A DNA stretch of 64,000 nucleotides from an uncultured Eubacteriales bacterium (GCA_934433485.1 CAKRZR010000005.1:62001-126000); one strand, 5' to 3'. Positions 40,806-50,686 are shown, counted from the stretch's first letter. Notes: generated by a model from the letters alone, not told the origin. Numbers and translations are program-made.

Positions 40806-42248
40806 ATGAATCACACACCCTCTCTGATCGGTCAATGGGCCTCGCGGGACGCCGGAACGCTCCTGCACATTCTGTCCGATACCAGCGCGCTACTCGATCT
40901 CAGCGACTGCGGCGAATACGGCGTGATTGCGGTGCTGCGCCGGGAGGATGACGCGCTCTGCTTTACCTCCGAAATCCTGTGCGGCGAGCTGCGTCTCACC
41001 GATCCGGCGACCCTGCAGGGAACGTGCGTCCGCGGCAGGAAGAAAACGGACGTTTCCTTTGAAAAGGTTTCCGATCGTCCCCTTCCGCACGCCTGTCACC
41101 ACGCACCCTGTGAGGAGCCTACAGCCGTTCCGGACGATTTTTCGCGCGGCGCCGCGGTCCTGACCGGCTGCTACCATTCTCCGACGCTCTACAACTTCTA
41201 CATGAATCTTGCGGACGCAGACGGAAGATTGCGCGTGACGCTCAGTACGGATGGCCGCATCGGATTTTCTCCGCTGTCGGTCTGGTTCGAGGACGGCGCG
41301 CTGGTCTGGCAGATCAACGACGCCTTCAACCGGGGTGTATGCACGCTCCGTCCCGCCGACAACGGATCCCTTTGCGGCAGCTATACGCAGCTTGGCAAAC
41401 CCGACAAGACGGTCCGTTTTGAAAAGCTGTCGGATACGCCCCGTAATCTGCTTTCGGAAGAGGAAACCGCCATTCCGCTGCCGGAGGGAAAATCGCGGCT
41501 GGAGCTGCTGCGCGACTATGCCGCCTACGGTTCTGGTGAGAAAAAGCCGGACTACACCTACGACCTTGACACACCCATGCCTGATGCTCTCCGCGCAGAG
41601 CTGGATGCGCTCGGCTATTCCGACTACATCCGGGGCAAAACGGGAGACGCGCTCGTCTTCGCCTGTCTGGATTTCATGGGGGATCACTTCCATCATAACG
41701 GCTCGGGCGGATGCGGTGGATGCGGACTGGAGAAGATTCTGCACTGGAGCGCGGAACGGGATCATCAAACCAACTGCCGCGGACTGTCGCTGATGCTGGC
41801 TGCGCTGCTGCGCTACAACGGTATCCGCACCGCGCATGTCACCTGCATGCCCTATGAACAGCCCTTCGATGACTGCCATGTGGTGGTGGACTGTTTCCTC
41901 CCCTCGGGTGGGCGTATCCTGCTCGATCCGACCTACCACCTGTATTTCCGCGACGCGCAGGGTGAATATGTTTCCCTGCCACAGCTGCGCACCATCCTTC
42001 TGACGGACGGCGAACTGATCCCGAACGAGGATGTCCGCTACACCGGCGATTCCTCGGACCACTTCCAGCTGGAGGAATACCGCAATTACATGGCGAAAAA
42101 CACCCTGTACTTCAACCGCAGTCTGCACAGCGCCGACGGCGTTGATATCAGCACGGCTGTCTACCTCTTCCCGCTTTCTTATCCCAGCGAACGGATCTGG
42201 AAACAAAGCGGCGCCATCATCCTCACCGATGAGACGGCGTTCTGGTAA
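40806..42248 (+). CDS. transglutaminase-like domain protein, cytoplasmic
   Basis: The 480-residue protein ends with a transglutaminase/protease-like core with the full triad: Cys324 in TNCRGLS, His358 in DCHVVVD and Asp374 in ILLDPTYHLYF. A Gly/Cys-rich stretch GSGGCGGCG precedes it. The first ~210 residues contain two divergent ~85-residue beta-rich repeats, each beginning L-I/T-G-x-W/Y and ending FEK-x-SD. There is no signal peptide. The ATG at 40806 follows AAAGGA. The fold often acts as an amidase or protease; the substrate is unknown. Confidence 0.75.
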   Translation: MNHTPSLIGQWASRDAGTLLHILSDTSALLDLSDCGEYGVIAVLRREDDALCFTSEILCGELRLTDPATLQGTCVRGRKKTDVSFEKVSDRPLPHACHHAPCEEPTAVPDDFSRGAAVLTGCYHSPTLYNFYMNLADADGRLRVTLSTDGRIGFSPLSVWFEDGALVWQINDAFNRGVCTLRPADNGSLCGSYTQLGKPDKTVRFEKLSDTPRNLLSEEETAIPLPEGKSRLELLRDYAAYGSGEKKPDYTYDLDTPMPDALRAELDALGYSDYIRGKTGDALVFACLDFMGDHFHHNGSGGCGGCGLEKILHWSAERDHQTNCRGLSLMLAALLRYNGIRTAHVTCMPYEQPFDDCHVVVDCFLPSGGRILLDPTYHLYFRDAQGEYVSLPQLRTILLTDGELIPNEDVRYTGDSSDHFQLEEYRNYMAKNTLYFNRSLHSADGVDISTAVYLFPLSYPSERIWKQSGAIILTDETAFW

Positions 42249-42260
42249 GCCCTCCACAAA

Positions 42261-42290
42261 AGAAGCCCCCGCGCGTCTGCGGGAGCTTCT
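42261..42290. terminator. bidirectional terminator between convergent genes
   Basis: AGAAGCCCCCGC and GCGGGAGCTTCT pair with one mismatch, and T-runs lie on both sides. Confidence 0.75.
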
Positions 42291-42304
42291 TTTTTTCCTA
42301 TATC

Positions 42305-44143
42305 TTACTTCGTGGTGCGACCGAACAGCGGGCCGTAGTTGGCGCATGCTCTGTAGTCCGCGCCTTCCTTGTCCATACCGAACGCGTTCCATGCCGCCGG
42401 ACGGAAGATCTTGTCTTCCGGTACGTTGTGCATCGCGACCGGGATCCGGAGCATCGAGCAGAGGGTGATGAGGTCCGCGCCGACGTGACCGTAGCTGATC
42501 GCGCCGTGGTTTGCGCCCCAGTTGTTCATCACATCGTACGCGCTCTTGAACGGGCCTTCCTTGCCATCGCAGCGCGGTGTGAACCAGGTGCAGGGCCAGG
42601 TCGGGTTGGTGCGTTCCATCAGCGTATCGGTGACTTCGTCCGGGAGGTTGACCGTCCAGCCTTCCGCGATCTGGAGCATCGGCCCAAGACCCTGTACGAG
42701 GTTCAGACGGATCATGGTCGCCGGCATTTCCGCACGGGTCACAAAGTGGCTGGAGAATCCGCCGCCGCGGAAGTTGTCAAAGCCGGCTTCGCACCAAACG
42801 GTAGCGTCCGTCATCTTCTTGATGTCCTCGTCGGTGACTTCCCACCAGCGCTTCATCACGGGCTGACCGTTTTCGTCACGGCATTCCCCGCACGCGTCGA
42901 GACAAGCGGCACCGGAGTTGAGCAGATGGATGATACCGCCGTTTTCCTTAGCCTTGCCTTCGAGATCGTAGCCGGTCACGCGCCGTGTGGCTTCCGGAGA
43001 CCAGAACGTACGCACGTCCGCGAAGATCTGGGCGCGGTTGGTGAGAAGCTCCATAAAGAGCATGCCGAGACCGTTTAACACGTCGTTTTCGGTGGCGAAC
43101 ACCATCGGCTCCTTCTTGCCTGTAAAGTCAAAGGAGGAATTGAGAACGGCTTCCGGATAGTCGCAGTTCGGCCAATGGTCCGTCCACTGGCGCTGTCCCT
43201 GGAAGCCGGCGGCAATGGCGTTGTGACCGACTCTCTCTTCCACAAATGCGTCCGGCAGATTGTCGTTGCCCGCGATCAGATCCTTAATGATGCAGTACAT
43301 CTTGATCGTGAATTCCCACTGCTTTTCCTTTTCTTCCGGCGTGAACTTGATCTTTCTCTTTTCGCCGAGGAAATCCACGTAATCCGGGTTGTCGTCTCTG
43401 CCTTCCTTGCAGTGTTCCTTCGTCCAGGCGAGCGCCTTTTCGTATGCCGCATGATCGTAGATGCCCTCTTCCATACGGCGGAGGATCTCAACCTCGTCCA
43501 CGGATTCCACGCGCATGCCGAGGTATTCCTCAATGAACCGCTGGTCGATGATGGAACCGCCGATGCCCATGCACATGGAGCCGATCTGGAGATAGCTCTT
43601 CCCGCGCATTGTAGCGGCTGCCACTGCGGCACGACCGAACCGGAGCAGCTTTTCGCGGACATCCTCCGGAATACTTGTCACCTCGTCGCGCTCCTGTACC
43701 TCGTGACCGTAGATACCGAACGCCGGCAGACCCTTCTGCGCATGGGTAGCGAGAACGGACGCGAGATATACCGCACCCGGACGCTCCGTACCGTTAAAGC
43801 CCCAAACGCCCTTGATCGTCGTGGGATCCATATCCATCGTCTCGGAGCCGTAGCACCAGCACGGGGTAACGGACAGGGTGATCTCCACGCCCTCTCTCTT
43901 GAATTTTTCGGCGCAGGCAGCGGATTCCGGAACACGACCGATGGTGGTGTCGGCGATGATAACTTTTACATGCTCGCCGTTGGAATAGTAGAGGTTTTCC
44001 TCAAAGAGCTTCTTTGCCGCCTCTGCCATCGCCATAACCTGTCCCTCCAGGCTTTCGCGGAGCTGCATCGGACCTCTGCGTCCATCCACGATGGGACGGA
44101 TGCCGATGACGGGGTACGAGCCGACATATCTGTTTTCTGCCAT
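42305..44143 (-). CDS. fucI: L-fucose isomerase
   Basis: The 612-residue protein matches FucI: it starts with PVIGIRPIVDGRRGP, has TIGRVPESAACAEKF, GVWGFNGTERPGAVYLA, SYLQIGSMCMGIGGS, and the metal/substrate site in FATENDVLNGLG. It converts L-fucose (and D-arabinose) to L-fuculose with Mn2+. Length is close to the usual ~590-610. An AAAGGACA site precedes ATG 44143. It is monocistronic; fucK and fucA are not in the window, while fucU is at 6999. Confidence 0.96.
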   Translation of the reverse strand: MAENRYVGSYPVIGIRPIVDGRRGPMQLRESLEGQVMAMAEAAKKLFEENLYYSNGEHVKVIIADTTIGRVPESAACAEKFKREGVEITLSVTPCWCYGSETMDMDPTTIKGVWGFNGTERPGAVYLASVLATHAQKGLPAFGIYGHEVQERDEVTSIPEDVREKLLRFGRAAVAAATMRGKSYLQIGSMCMGIGGSIIDQRFIEEYLGMRVESVDEVEILRRMEEGIYDHAAYEKALAWTKEHCKEGRDDNPDYVDFLGEKRKIKFTPEEKEKQWEFTIKMYCIIKDLIAGNDNLPDAFVEERVGHNAIAAGFQGQRQWTDHWPNCDYPEAVLNSSFDFTGKKEPMVFATENDVLNGLGMLFMELLTNRAQIFADVRTFWSPEATRRVTGYDLEGKAKENGGIIHLLNSGAACLDACGECRDENGQPVMKRWWEVTDEDIKKMTDATVWCEAGFDNFRGGGFSSHFVTRAEMPATMIRLNLVQGLGPMLQIAEGWTVNLPDEVTDTLMERTNPTWPCTWFTPRCDGKEGPFKSAYDVMNNWGANHGAISYGHVGADLITLCSMLRIPVAMHNVPEDKIFRPAAWNAFGMDKEGADYRACANYGPLFGRTTK

Positions 44144-44262
44144 AACTTTGTCTATGTCCTTTCTTGTAATAGAAAATGCACGTTAAAACGGACCCTCATA
44201 GAGAACGGCGCTGGCGCTTATGAAAACGCCGGACGTTTTGCCGAAGATGTCCCTTTGTGCAT

Positions 44263-44291
44263 AGTATAGCATACCGGCAGACAAATTGCAA
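44263..44291 (-). promoter_or_regulatory. promoter of fucI
   Basis: On the minus strand TTGCAA (44291-44286) and TATACT (44268-44263) are 17 bp apart. The leader carries an AAAACG/CGTTTT hairpin near 44223-44239. Confidence 0.6.
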
Positions 44292-44329
44292 TCCGGTTTG
44301 GCAGAATAATTTGTTATTTTTCCGTGACC

Positions 44330-45148
44330 TTACAGGAGCAGTGGCGCGGAGAACAGCACCTCCCGCATCGCGGCGTAGGCGTAGTAATATCCAACCTCCG
44401 AGCGCTCCCTGCCAAGCAGCGCCGTATACGCCGGGCGACCGATGGCGGTCGTGTACCATGCCGTCAGACTGCCGGGGCGTGCCGCGCGCGTGAACGGATA
44501 GGATGCCATACGGGACAGGAGCCTGCCGATGGTCACGGTACGTTCCGCACAATCCGGCACCGTAGCGAGACACGGCTCCGCGTCGGCGGTACACAAGCTG
44601 AGACACAGGCGTGTCGGCGTGAAATGCAAAAACTGGCACACGGCCGACACCTCCGGCGCCGGATTCACTCCCTCCGCACAGGCAAACGGCGCGCCGGGGA
44701 AAAAGCCGTCACGGAGCTGCATTGACGCCGGTCGCGTGCACACCGCTTTGTCCCCCTTTCGCACGCGCATCCCGTCCGGATGGATACAGGGAAATACGTA
44801 GATCAGGCGATTTTCCCAAAGATACGGCAAATGCACGCCGTACAGCCGCCGCCCCTCCGCGTGAAACAGACAATAATCGCGCAAAAACCGCAGCAGGATC
44901 GCCGTGGACACCCAATCGCCCTCGATCATTCCGCCGAAATACACCGCCGCGCAAGCCTGCTTGTCTGCGTCCGTTTGCAACCGCGGATCGCCGAGACACA
45001 CCGCGCGGATCGCTCTGCCAGAGATGGATGTGCCAATAACCTGTACCGGCAGCGCATACGTGTCGGCAAGAGCGCCCAGATACGCCTCCATCATGCCATA
45101 ATCCATCGGTCGATCCAGCGCGGCAAGCGAATAGAGTTCTTCCGCCAT
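44330..45148 (-). CDS. M14-carboxypeptidase-like protein without zinc ligands
   Basis: The 272-residue protein follows the M14 peptidase pattern: IGTSISGRAIRAVCLG, the first-ligand region, RLIYVFPCIHPDGM (usual V-N-P-D-G) and PAPEVSAVCQFL. The first ligand motif HxxE reads G-G-M-I-E-G-D-W (72-79), and the later ligand His region reads SLCTAD (Cys186). Both metal histidines therefore appear lost, and the DxNR motif is not visible. It is cytoplasmic. I infer a pseudo-enzyme or a strongly diverged hydrolase. It is divergent from a membrane-protein gene. Confidence 0.7.
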   Translation of the reverse strand: MAEELYSLAALDRPMDYGMMEAYLGALADTYALPVQVIGTSISGRAIRAVCLGDPRLQTDADKQACAAVYFGGMIEGDWVSTAILLRFLRDYCLFHAEGRRLYGVHLPYLWENRLIYVFPCIHPDGMRVRKGDKAVCTRPASMQLRDGFFPGAPFACAEGVNPAPEVSAVCQFLHFTPTRLCLSLCTADAEPCLATVPDCAERTVTIGRLLSRMASYPFTRAARPGSLTAWYTTAIGRPAYTALLGRERSEVGYYYAYAAMREVLFSAPLLL

Positions 45149-45290
45149 GCTTCATTTCCTCCGTTTTCTGTAGTGGGATATACGATCTATATGCGCCGAC
45201 GGCGGAATTGTTTACAAAAATGGCAGGAAATCCGCGCGGAAACATGGTATGATGATAGAGTATGATTTTTGTATGCCAAAGGAGGCTCCC

Positions 45291-45998
45291 ATGCCAACCG
45301 CTTCCCGTCGTTTTCCGCTCCGGCTCGCCGCTGTTCTCTGCGTGCTGACCGTGCTTGGCCGTGTGCTCGGGTATTTGTACGGCGAGACATCCACCAATAT
45401 CGTCTATGCGGACTGGGTCGGCACCGTGCTCGGCTACGCGGAGGATCTGCTTGGCTGTCTGCGCTCCACCTATATGCTCTGCGCCGCTGCGTATGGCTAT
45501 CTCGCGTTTGGTATCGCGCGGTCATACACAGTGCTCGCTGTCTGCGCCGCCATGAGCCTGTTCGATATGCTCTCCCGGCTTGCCGTCGATCTCTGGCAGA
45601 ACAGTCTCACGGAGCTGCTGACCGTCGCCCTCATCTGGCTGGCGCTGCAGTTCGCGTATGAGCTTGTCCTCTGTGTGCTCGCGTGGCTGACCGCCCGGCT
45701 TGTCGATCGTCTGCGCACCACAAGCAGCCATCCGCGCGCCGAGAACCGCTATTCCCCATCCATGGCACTGCGCGCCTGTCTGCTGTGGCAGCTTCTCGCG
45801 CGCGTCGGCATGGAAGGCTACAACATTCTCTCGTTCACGCGCACCTATACAGCCATCACATCGGCAGAGGTTTCGTCCATGGTCGGGTACATTCTCTATG
45901 CCGTGATCCTGTACGGCGGCGTTGCGTTTCTCATTGAGGAAGGACTGCGCACCTTATGGAACCGCCGCTATACAAAAAACACCGCTGCCGCGCGGTGA
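45291..45998 (+). CDS. integral membrane protein of unknown function
   Basis: The 235-residue protein has about five or six hydrophobic helices (first at about 10-30, last at about 200-222), short loops, and basic ends (RRF near the N-terminus, NRRY at the C-terminus). ATG 45291 follows CAAAGGAGG. No family motif is recognisable. The next gene has its own promoter, so this is a single-gene unit. Confidence 0.7.
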   Translation: MPTASRRFPLRLAAVLCVLTVLGRVLGYLYGETSTNIVYADWVGTVLGYAEDLLGCLRSTYMLCAAAYGYLAFGIARSYTVLAVCAAMSLFDMLSRLAVDLWQNSLTELLTVALIWLALQFAYELVLCVLAWLTARLVDRLRTTSSHPRAENRYSPSMALRACLLWQLLARVGMEGYNILSFTRTYTAITSAEVSSMVGYILYAVILYGGVAFLIEEGLRTLWNRRYTKNTAAAR

Positions 45999-46013
45999 TT
46001 TTCCCGCAAACGG

Positions 46014-46042
46014 TTGCATTTCGGCAGCTTTTGTGGTATACT
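46014..46042 (+). promoter_or_regulatory. promoter of the trigger-factor-like lipoprotein gene
   Basis: TTGCAT (46014-46019) and TATACT (46037-46042), 17 bp apart, 38 nt before the ATG. Confidence 0.65.
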
Positions 46043-46080
46043 GTCCCATATGCACTGGTAATTCGGAGGAACATTATTAT

Positions 46081-47154
46081 ATGAAGCTTTTTGCCAAACG
46101 TATCTGTGGTATGCTTTGCGCCGCACTGCTTGTCTCATCCGCAATGGTCGGCTGTCAGAGTAAAGATGACACATTGTATTACCGCTACGACTACGATCTT
46201 TCGGAATACATCGATCTCGGCACCTATTCCGGCATCCCGGCTACCGCGTCGGACGTTTCGGTCACAGATGACGAGGTGGAGATGCAGATCCAGTCCACAC
46301 TGTCCTACTACGCCGGCGAGGAGGAGGTAGACACCCCCGCGGCGTTCGGCAATGTCGTCTACTTTGACGCGGACGTAACCTTAAACGGTGATACCCTCTC
46401 GGAATACGCCGTAGAGGAAGGCTCCCTTACCCTTGGCTTCGGCACCTACGGCGAGGATATCGACAACGCGCTGACCGGCTGCCTGGCAGGCGACACGATT
46501 ACAGCGACCCGCACGCTGCCCGACAGCACGGAATACGGCGATTATGCCGGCGCGACCCTGGATTACGCCATCACCGTGGAGCGGGTCTGCCGCACCGAGA
46601 TTCCGGAACTGACCGATCTGTACGCGCAGACGGTGCTCAATTTCGACTCCGCAGAGGCATATCGCACCGCTGTCCGGGAGGCAATGGAGGCATCCGCCAA
46701 GAGCAACCGCGACGCGCTCATCCTCTCGCAGGTATGGCCGCAGCTCGTCGAGGAAACCACCGTTAAGAAGTATCCCGAAAAGGAGCTTACCGAGATCCGC
46801 AACCAGGTCAATATGGAAATCGACAGCTATATCAACGCCGTGGGCATCGACCGTGACACGTATATCGAGCTGAAATACAATATGACCGCAGATGCATTTG
46901 AGGCGTACGTAGAGGAACTGTCGAAGGATCAGGTCAAGGAGGAAATGATCGTCTATGCCATCGCTCGTGCGGAGAACATCGAGGTCACGGACGAGGACTA
47001 CGCCACCTACGCCGCCATCTACGCAAGCAATTACGGCTACGACACCGTGGAGGACATGGAAAACGCGTTCGGCAAACAGGTCGTACGCGCCGGTGTGCTC
47101 TCCGATGTAACAAAAGCGTGGGTTGGCGCGCATGCCAACGTATCGGCTTCGTAA
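46081..47154 (+). CDS. lipoprotein with trigger-factor-like PPIase and chaperone domains
   Basis: The 357-residue protein has a lipobox ending at Cys25 (SAMVGC). A FKBP-like region (about 85-165; VVYFDADVTLNG, GTYGEDIDNALTGCLAGDTITA) resembles the trigger-factor PPIase, and a helical C-terminal part (from about 170) resembles the trigger-factor substrate-binding arms. Exported trigger-factor-like lipoproteins in Clostridia probably fold secreted proteins outside the membrane; that role is inferred. ATG 46081 follows CGGAGG. It is a single-gene unit. Confidence 0.82.
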   Translation: MKLFAKRICGMLCAALLVSSAMVGCQSKDDTLYYRYDYDLSEYIDLGTYSGIPATASDVSVTDDEVEMQIQSTLSYYAGEEEVDTPAAFGNVVYFDADVTLNGDTLSEYAVEEGSLTLGFGTYGEDIDNALTGCLAGDTITATRTLPDSTEYGDYAGATLDYAITVERVCRTEIPELTDLYAQTVLNFDSAEAYRTAVREAMEASAKSNRDALILSQVWPQLVEETTVKKYPEKELTEIRNQVNMEIDSYINAVGIDRDTYIELKYNMTADAFEAYVEELSKDQVKEEMIVYAIARAENIEVTDEDYATYAAIYASNYGYDTVEDMENAFGKQVVRAGVLSDVTKAWVGAHANVSAS

Positions 47155-47175
47155 AACACATAGGAAAAGTCAAAG

Positions 47176-47204
47176 CTGCCGCAGCAAATCCGCGGCAGTT
47201 TTTT
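47176..47204 (+). terminator. terminator of the lipoprotein gene
   Basis: CTGCCGC (47176-47182) and GCGGCAG (47192-47198) followed by six T. Confidence 0.75.
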
Positions 47205-47281
47205 GTATTTCCATATGCCGTCGCACAATGAAACCATCACATTTTTTTACATTTTACGCATTCAAAAGGATAAAAGATTGC

Positions 47282-47310
47282 TTGACAATGGGCTTTTTAC
47301 AGGTTATAAT
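47282..47310 (+). promoter_or_regulatory. consensus promoter of the leucine-rich-repeat gene
   Basis: TTGACA (47282-47287) and TATAAT (47305-47310), 17 bp apart. Confidence 0.75.
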
Positions 47311-47364
47311 ATAAGTGACAGTCCATATATTTACAAGTTCCTGATGAAAACAAGGAGGTTTCTT

Positions 47365-49398
47365 ATGCGACCGCGTGATTTCGTATGTACGCTTTTGTTC
47401 TGTTTCACCGTTCTTATCTTCTGCATCCTGTCTGCCGCGGCGGCGGATTCCGATGCTTGCGGCACGAACGCGGTATGGCACTTTGACGAGACGAGCGGTA
47501 CGCTCACCATCTCCGGCACCGGCGCGATGTGGGATATAGCGGCGTGGGATATAGCGGCGGAAACCAGTCTGTCCTTTGATGAAGGCGGTCCTGCCGGGAT
47601 AGCGTACACGGAAACGCTCGCCTGTCAGCCGGCAGCCACACACGCGATGCCGTGGAAAGACATCTGCGGTGAAGTCAAAACGGTCGTGATCGACGAGGGG
47701 ATCACCACGGTCGGCAACTTCGCGTTCGCGGACTGCTCCAACCTGACCGCTGTCACCCTGCCGTCTACGTTGACCTCTGTCGGCGACGGCGCGTTTTTGC
47801 GCTGCTTCGCGCTGCGCGAGATCGTATTGCCGGACGCGCTGGAATCCATCGGGGATTTCGCGTTCTACAGTGCGAATCTGCCGGAAATCCACATTCCGCG
47901 TGAGATGCGTGAAATCGGTGCGTTTTCTCTATGCGGGGACGGTTTCGGCGAGGTTGGCTTTCTGCTGGAAACGATCACGGTAAACCCGGATAACGCGTAT
48001 TTCCGCGCCGTGGACAATATGCTTTTCACAAAGGACGGCACAGAGCTTGTGTACTGTCCCTATCTTGCGGAGTCGACCGTCTGTACGCTGCCGGATACCG
48101 TACAGGTGATCCGCGATTTTGCCGCACTGTACATATCGGCGGCAGATTTCGTGTTGCCGGACGGACTGCGGGAGATCGGCAGGGGAAATTTTGCCGAAAG
48201 CAGCCTTCGCTCCATCCGTTTGCCCGCAAGCGTGGAAACAATCGGAGAATATGCGTTCACGGGCGGCTTTGCCCTGAAGCGGATCGACGTTGCTCCGGAA
48301 AACCGGTATTATCAAAGCATCGACGGCGTACTGTATACCAGGGACGGCACGGAGCTTCTCGCCTGTCCGCCGCGCAAATGGGGGTATCTCTGCCTGCCGG
48401 AGACGGTGCAGATCATCCGCAGCGGCGCGTTTCTCAATTCCAGCCTGTCGGAGCTGCGGTTCACGGGCAATAGTCTGACCGCCATCGAGCGGAACGCATT
48501 CTGTCACTGCATGTACCTGCGCAAGCTGTGGTTTCCCGCGTCCTTACAGTGGATGGAGGAAGGCAGTGTGCAGAAAAATCCCGCGCTGCGTGAAATCTAC
48601 TTCTTCGGAGATATGCCGCGGACAGTGCGTTCGGACGGCACGGATGCCTCCTATTTCTCCGCGATATCCGCTTTCGATATGCCCGCGAACGTATATTATC
48701 TGCCGGAAAAGCACGGCTTTGATACCTTTGAGGGCGCCTTACTCAATCCGATCCCGGTTGATGAGATTACAGTGGATCCCATCCAAAGCTGCGGCGACGG
48801 CGCGATCTGGTGGTACAGCGAAAATAGTGCGGCAGAGGGCGAGCTCACCATCCGCGGAGAGGGCGCCATATACGACTACACAGACACCGAAGCGCCATGG
48901 CACGAACTGCGCGACCGGATAAACGTGGTTTACATCGCAGAAGACATTACTGCCATCGGTGCAGGTGTTCTACAGGATCTGCCGAACGCGCGGGATGTGT
49001 GTCTCTGGGATACCGTTGTCGCGATTGGCAATGGAAATTTCTGCGATATGCCGTCGCTTGTGGCGGTGGAGATCCCGGAAAGCGTGGCAAAAATCGGATC
49101 CGGATGCTTTGAGAATGTACCGGCGCTGACCGAACTGACCGTCGCCGACGGAAACACGCACTACCGCGCAGAAAACGGCGAACTCGTCTGTCTCGATCCG
49201 ACACTGGAGACCGAAACGGAGACTGCCGTGGAAGCAGAGTCGGAGACAGAAGCCGCATCCGAAAGGGGGTCAGTGCCTGCGGTGGAAACAAAGCCGGGAA
49301 AACAGCACACGATATGGTACATCTTATGTGCAGCAATCCTCCTTGGCGGCGCGGCGGGTATCGTGGTTTTCATCCGCAGACGTAAAAAGAGATCTTAA
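47365..49398 (+). CDS. BspA-type leucine-rich-repeat surface protein with C-terminal membrane anchor
   Basis: The 677-residue protein has a signal peptide (about 1-27) and several LRR_5 repeats of the form F-x-x-C/N-x-x-L-x-x-I/V-x-L-P-x-x-L-x-x-I-G-x-x-A-F, in two blocks (about 90-420 and 560-620). A Glu/Thr/Ser tether (about 615-645), one transmembrane helix and a basic tail RRRKKRS close it. BspA-like proteins bind host or bacterial surfaces. ATG 47365 is chosen because AAGGAGG lies 6 nt upstream; an ATG at 47344 is possible. Two Bacteroidetes-like introductory segments (GTLTISGTGAM and GELTIRGEGAIYDY) mark the start of each block. Confidence 0.85.
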   Translation: MRPRDFVCTLLFCFTVLIFCILSAAAADSDACGTNAVWHFDETSGTLTISGTGAMWDIAAWDIAAETSLSFDEGGPAGIAYTETLACQPAATHAMPWKDICGEVKTVVIDEGITTVGNFAFADCSNLTAVTLPSTLTSVGDGAFLRCFALREIVLPDALESIGDFAFYSANLPEIHIPREMREIGAFSLCGDGFGEVGFLLETITVNPDNAYFRAVDNMLFTKDGTELVYCPYLAESTVCTLPDTVQVIRDFAALYISAADFVLPDGLREIGRGNFAESSLRSIRLPASVETIGEYAFTGGFALKRIDVAPENRYYQSIDGVLYTRDGTELLACPPRKWGYLCLPETVQIIRSGAFLNSSLSELRFTGNSLTAIERNAFCHCMYLRKLWFPASLQWMEEGSVQKNPALREIYFFGDMPRTVRSDGTDASYFSAISAFDMPANVYYLPEKHGFDTFEGALLNPIPVDEITVDPIQSCGDGAIWWYSENSAAEGELTIRGEGAIYDYTDTEAPWHELRDRINVVYIAEDITAIGAGVLQDLPNARDVCLWDTVVAIGNGNFCDMPSLVAVEIPESVAKIGSGCFENVPALTELTVADGNTHYRAENGELVCLDPTLETETETAVEAESETEAASERGSVPAVETKPGKQHTIWYILCAAILLGGAAGIVVFIRRRKKRS

Positions 49399-49541
49399 CT
49401 GCCGCCATCGTGCGTACCATTCCAACGTTCCGTTGTTCTGCGCGTTGCCGATGTGTCGCTTCTCCGCTGCCGCCGGATGTGGTATACTATGATCACAGCG
49501 CAGGCGCCGCGCTGATTTTTCAGAAACGAGGACAGAATATC

Positions 49542-50678
49542 ATGAACGGATGCGAAAAAACCACACGCACAATGGGACAGACGATCCGACGGCTGCGCAT
49601 GGGGCAGAATCTGACGCAGGAAACGCTCGCGGAGCTGCTCGGCGTGACCTCCCAGGCGGTTTCCAAGTGGGAGAATGGAGTTGGTATGCCGGATATCGCG
49701 CAGATCGTGCCGCTTGCCGGGGTATTCGGCGTGACTACGGACGTGCTGTTCGGACTGGATCCCGCCACGGCGGAGACGGAGGTGCAGACGGTCCTGCGGG
49801 GCGTGCAGTCGATGGAGGTTTATGGCGATGTGGACAGCTATCTCGCGGCATACGACCACATCGCGGCGGGACTGCGGCGGTACCCCGGTAATCTCACGCT
49901 TCTTACGGAAAGCATCGCGCTTGGGGAAGGTCTGTCGCTGCCGGAGAACGGCTGGCTCTATGCCGGGGAACGCGCCGCGGACATTTCCGCCGATACGATC
50001 CGCCGCGCCAGACTGGTGATCGCGTACACGAAAAACACCAACGACGCCTTCCGCGCCAGACAGATCCTCATCCATCAGCTCGTTGCCGCCGGACGGTACA
50101 CGGAAGCGATGGAGGAGGCGGAAAAGTTCCCGGAACGCACGGATTTCACGGCAAATTCCCACAAAGCGTTCATACGTGCCGCTGCCGGGGATACGCAGGA
50201 CGCGGTCGCATATGTCAGCACGGAAATCGACTACAGTTTGCAGGCGTTTGAAAACAATACGGTAACTCTCGCGAAAGCCTATTACGCCGCCGGTGCGTAC
50301 GCGGACGCAGCTGCCGTATACGAGCGGTATTTCGCCGCCATGGACGCGCTGTTTGACGGAAATCCGGTGCCGTATTACGATTTTGACTCCGGCGACTGCT
50401 ATATCCTCTTAGCACAGGCGTATCTTGCCATGGGAGAGCGGGAGCGCGCCATGGACTGCGTGGAAAAAGCCGTAGAGCGCTGCATCGCCCGGATGGAACC
50501 GGACAGGGAGCATATCTCGCCGTTCCTCCGCCATTCCACACTGGACTGGGCATACGCGCCGGTATCCCGTGAGGCGGTTCGCGTGAAATGCGCGGAAAAG
50601 CTGGCGTCCCCGGAGATCGCCCCGCTTGTCGGCGACACAAGATTCACTGCCTTGCAAAAACGGATCGAAAATCTGTAA
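49542..50678 (+). CDS. XRE-family regulator with C-terminal TPR-like helices
   Basis: The 378-residue protein starts with a Cro/C1 helix-turn-helix (about 10-65; LTQETLAELLGVTSQAVSKWENG). About 300 residues of helical TPR-like repeats with AKAYYAAGAYADAAAVYERY and CYILLAQAYLAMGERERAM follow. Such proteins are often peptide- or stress-responsive regulators. It is convergent with a similar regulator at 50726, with one terminator between them. ATG 49542; the ribosome site is ACGAGGA. Confidence 0.85.
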   Translation: MNGCEKTTRTMGQTIRRLRMGQNLTQETLAELLGVTSQAVSKWENGVGMPDIAQIVPLAGVFGVTTDVLFGLDPATAETEVQTVLRGVQSMEVYGDVDSYLAAYDHIAAGLRRYPGNLTLLTESIALGEGLSLPENGWLYAGERAADISADTIRRARLVIAYTKNTNDAFRARQILIHQLVAAGRYTEAMEEAEKFPERTDFTANSHKAFIRAAAGDTQDAVAYVSTEIDYSLQAFENNTVTLAKAYYAAGAYADAAAVYERYFAAMDALFDGNPVPYYDFDSGDCYILLAQAYLAMGERERAMDCVEKAVERCIARMEPDREHISPFLRHSTLDWAYAPVSREAVRVKCAEKLASPEIAPLVGDTRFTALQKRIENL

Positions 50679-50686
50679 GCAAAACG

